From assembly GCA_012515365.1 (NCBI GenBank), contig JAAYYM010000197.1, positions 1-7,517 of the forward strand: a DNA stretch of 7,517 nt. Reading direction: 5' to 3'. Shown here piece by piece: positions 6,000 to 7,517 of this stretch. The DNA is from Clostridia bacterium. Lineage in GTDB: Bacteria; Bacillota_A; Clostridia; Lachnospirales; Lachnospiraceae. A model generated the notes under the pieces. That model worked only from the letters and a program-made list of their open reading frames with translations. It was not told where the DNA came from and did no database searches. How positions within the stretch are numbered: position 1 is the first letter of the stretch; every line of letters starts with the position of its first letter. The translations under genes were made by a program, and so were the position numbers.

Positions 6000-7380
6000 T
6001 CACACACACCTCATTCTCTTCTATTACTTCAGTAGTTTCTATTTTTTCTAAAATTTCTGGTTCTTCTGCATTTTCTACGTTCAGAACAACACGGTTTCTG
6101 CCATGTTCTTTGGCATAATACAACTTTTCGTCTGCCTCATTGATTTGAAAAGCAACGTCATCATAGTTGTTGCATACTGCAACGCCAAAGGACATCGTAA
6201 TCATGATCGTCTGATTATTATATTCAATTCTGGTCTCTCGTATCTTATGAATCAGTTCATCTAAAATTACATATGCAGTCTGCGCATCTCGTTTCTCAAA
6301 CACAGCCAGGAATTCTTCTCCACCCCATCTGACTACAAAACCTTTTCCTTTTAGCCCTTCCTTAAGCAGACTTGCCACTTTTTTTAGTACAACGTCACCC
6401 GCCTCATGACCATACTCATCATTTACCCGCTTGAAGAAATCGATGTCTCCTAGAGTAATCGTATAGTCAAATCCATTTTGCAACGCTTTCTCTTTCGTTA
6501 CACTCAGGCGTTTTCCTCCTGCCCGTCTATTGTAAAGACCTGTCAGTGGATCCAGTTCTACGACCTGCTGCAGTGAATCACGTACATGAATCATAAAACG
6601 CCCCATATCTCCGATCTCATCATCTCTGATCAATACATGTGAGTCAAGTTCAATAGAAAAGTTTTCTTTTTTTATTCCCTTCATAAAGGTCATAATTCTC
6701 TTGATATCTAAAATAATATTGGCACTGTAACGAATGATGACATATCCTGTCACCAATAAGGTCAACAGAGTAATGACAATATTTCTAAACGCAGCACCAA
6801 AAACCAAATCCTTCACGCTCTGTGAAGAAGTTGCTGTTGCAATCATTCCGATACAGGTTCCCTCACGGTTAAAAATAGGACCATAGTAAGCATAATAGCC
6901 CTTTCCGTCAACCTCAACATTACTATAGAAGCGCTCCTTCTTTTCTTTCCACATCTTATTGGAAATCATAATGTTTGTGGCTGTTCCTGTAAATCTTCTG
7001 CCCTCATCATCACGCAAAGTCGTCAGCATACGAAGATCATAAAAGAAAATGGTGATATCGACACCTGTTTCTTTTTTCATTTTATCCATGATTTCGTAAC
7101 GACCGCTGATGATCGTATCACCTTTTTTGAGGAGCATCTTATCCTCTGATTCCATCTCAATGTCATAATCACCCGGATAGGCTTCATCGTAAGTAATCAA
7201 TACAGCTGACGCAATGTTTTTTAACCGTTCACGCATCTGTGTCTGCATGCCTTCAGAAAAAGCATATGTATTATATCCGATAATAACTGCGCCCAATATG
7301 ATCAGAGGAAATAATGTCATCCACAAAAATGTGCTGTACAAACTGCTTTGTCCTCGTTTTCTCATTTTCTCTAATTTCAT
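5962..7380 (-). CDS. Membrane sensor diguanylate cyclase (Cache-like sensor, HAMP-like linker, GGDEF)
   Basis: It is predicted to make cyclic di-GMP from two GTP in response to an extracellular signal. Order: a basic N-terminus; TM helix 1 (about 18-40); an extracytoplasmic domain (about 45-195) resembling a single Cache fold (GVDITIFFYDLRMLTT, then YYGPIFNREGTCIGMI); TM helix 2 (about 198-217); a HAMP-like linker with RDDEIGDMG (252-260); and a GGDEF domain (about 275-433). The GGDEF domain has DPLTGLYNRR, GDIDFFKRVND with Asp312 as metal ligand, an intact GGEEF at 353-357, and SFGVA. The RxxD inhibitory site expected before GGEEF is absent (Lys344 and Gly347 instead), so product inhibition through it is unlikely. 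An acidic tail (about 434-472, rich in Glu) follows and encodes the overlap with GH43. GGAGG lies 8 nt before the start. No EAL domain is present. Confidence 0.93.
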   Translation of the reverse strand: MKLEKMRKRGQSSLYSTFLWMTLFPLIILGAVIIGYNTYAFSEGMQTQMRERLKNIASAVLITYDEAYPGDYDIEMESEDKMLLKKGDTIISGRYEIMDKMKKETGVDITIFFYDLRMLTTLRDDEGRRFTGTATNIMISNKMWKEKKERFYSNVEVDGKGYYAYYGPIFNREGTCIGMIATATSSQSVKDLVFGAAFRNIVITLLTLLVTGYVIIRYSANIILDIKRIMTFMKGIKKENFSIELDSHVLIRDDEIGDMGRFMIHVRDSLQQVVELDPLTGLYNRRAGGKRLSVTKEKALQNGFDYTITLGDIDFFKRVNDEYGHEAGDVVLKKVASLLKEGLKGKGFVVRWGGEEFLAVFEKRDAQTAYVILDELIHKIRETRIEYNNQTIMITMSFGVAVCNNYDDVAFQINEADEKLYYAKEHGRNRVVLNVENAEEPEILEKIETTEVIEENEVCVNGEQDDSSESNS

Positions 7381-7410
7381 ATTGAACGCCTCCCCTATGT
7401 GTTAGGATAG

Positions 7411-7438
7411 TTGTCGTAAGATAAAAACAATGTATAAT
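7411..7438 (+). promoter_or_regulatory. Promoter of the rightward divergent gene
   Basis: TTGTCG (7411-7416) and a perfect TATAAT (7433-7438) are 16 bp apart and 32 bp upstream of the ATG at 7471. The -10 is strong and the -35 moderate. I see no equally clear promoter for the GGDEF gene on the minus strand of the same 90-bp intergenic region; TTGTTT and TATCCT there are only 15 bp apart. Confidence 0.65.
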
Positions 7439-7448
7439 AGACTTACGA
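7414..7448. promoter_or_regulatory. Inverted repeat around the divergent promoter, possible operator
   Basis: TCGTAAG (7414-7420) and CTTACGA (7442-7448) are perfect 7-bp inverted arms, 21 bp apart. They bracket the TATAAT box, covering the end of the -35 box and the expected start site. The placement fits a repressor site for the rightward gene, but it also lies upstream of the GGDEF gene. The arms are short, so chance is possible. Confidence 0.4.
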
Positions 7449-7470
7449 GAATAACCTAAGGAGAATGATT

Positions 7471-7517
7471 ATGTCTAATAATACTAATAAAAACAGAAGT
7501 TATACCAATGAGTTTAA
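7471..7517 (+). CDS. Start of an unidentified divergent gene (cut by window edge)
   Basis: AAGGAG (7458-7463) lies 7 nt before the ATG, and a TATAAT promoter lies upstream, so a gene very probably begins here. Only 15 codons are visible (MSNNTNKNRSYTNEF), a polar Asn-rich start with no recognisable motif. An in-frame ATG at 7465 is too close to the ribosome binding site. Function cannot be assigned. Confidence 0.65.
   Translation, partial: MSNNTNKNRSYTNEF

Noticed and set aside
7381..7470. A cyclic di-GMP riboswitch ahead of the GGDEF gene
   Set aside because: The 90-bp intergenic region is too short and lacks the paired stems expected for either known class.

Overview
The window looks like chromosome from a low-GC Firmicute, most probably a gut Lachnospiraceae-type Clostridia. 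This rests on the AT-rich composition, strong AGGAGG-type ribosome binding sites, the clostridial style of the AroF and PheA proteins, and a cytoplasmic GH43 enzyme typical of plant-fibre users. The taxonomic call is inference. Every complete gene lies on the minus strand, so the order of transcription runs from high to low coordinates. A divergent gene just begins at the right edge on the plus strand.

Right block (about 7380 down to 3601): a membrane-anchored sensor diguanylate cyclase (GGDEF, 472 aa), a GH43 beta-xylosidase/alpha-arabinofuranosidase-like enzyme (549 aa) and truA (tRNA pseudouridine synthase). They form one very tight unit. The GGDEF and GH43 genes overlap by 38 bp. The GH43 stop codon overlaps the truA ribosome binding site, and truA starts on TTG. 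A compact potential three-way-junction RNA follows the truA stop directly.

Middle (3551 down to 3305): a strong promoter (TTGACG-17-TATGAT with a TG extension) drives a 34-codon leader peptide with a Y-F-F-F-Y-F-F-G-F run. A Rho-independent terminator follows immediately, right in front of the DAHP synthase gene. The RNA can fold into a hairpin containing the Phe/Tyr codons, a competing antiterminator, or the terminator. This is the layout of classical ribosome-mediated attenuation (pheL/trpL type). No T-box sequence is visible. It is the most interesting element of the window.

Left block (3305 down to 1): aroF (type I-beta DAHP synthase), pheA (chorismate mutase/prephenate dehydratase with an ACT domain) and a CapA-like metallophosphoesterase-fold protein cut by the window edge. 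AroF makes the first committed intermediate of aromatic synthesis and PheA makes phenylpyruvate, so Phe/Tyr-sensing attenuation in front of them makes sense. The ACT domain of PheA and the N-terminal domain of AroF would add feedback at enzyme level. There are no mobile elements, CRISPR arrays, tRNAs or rRNAs.
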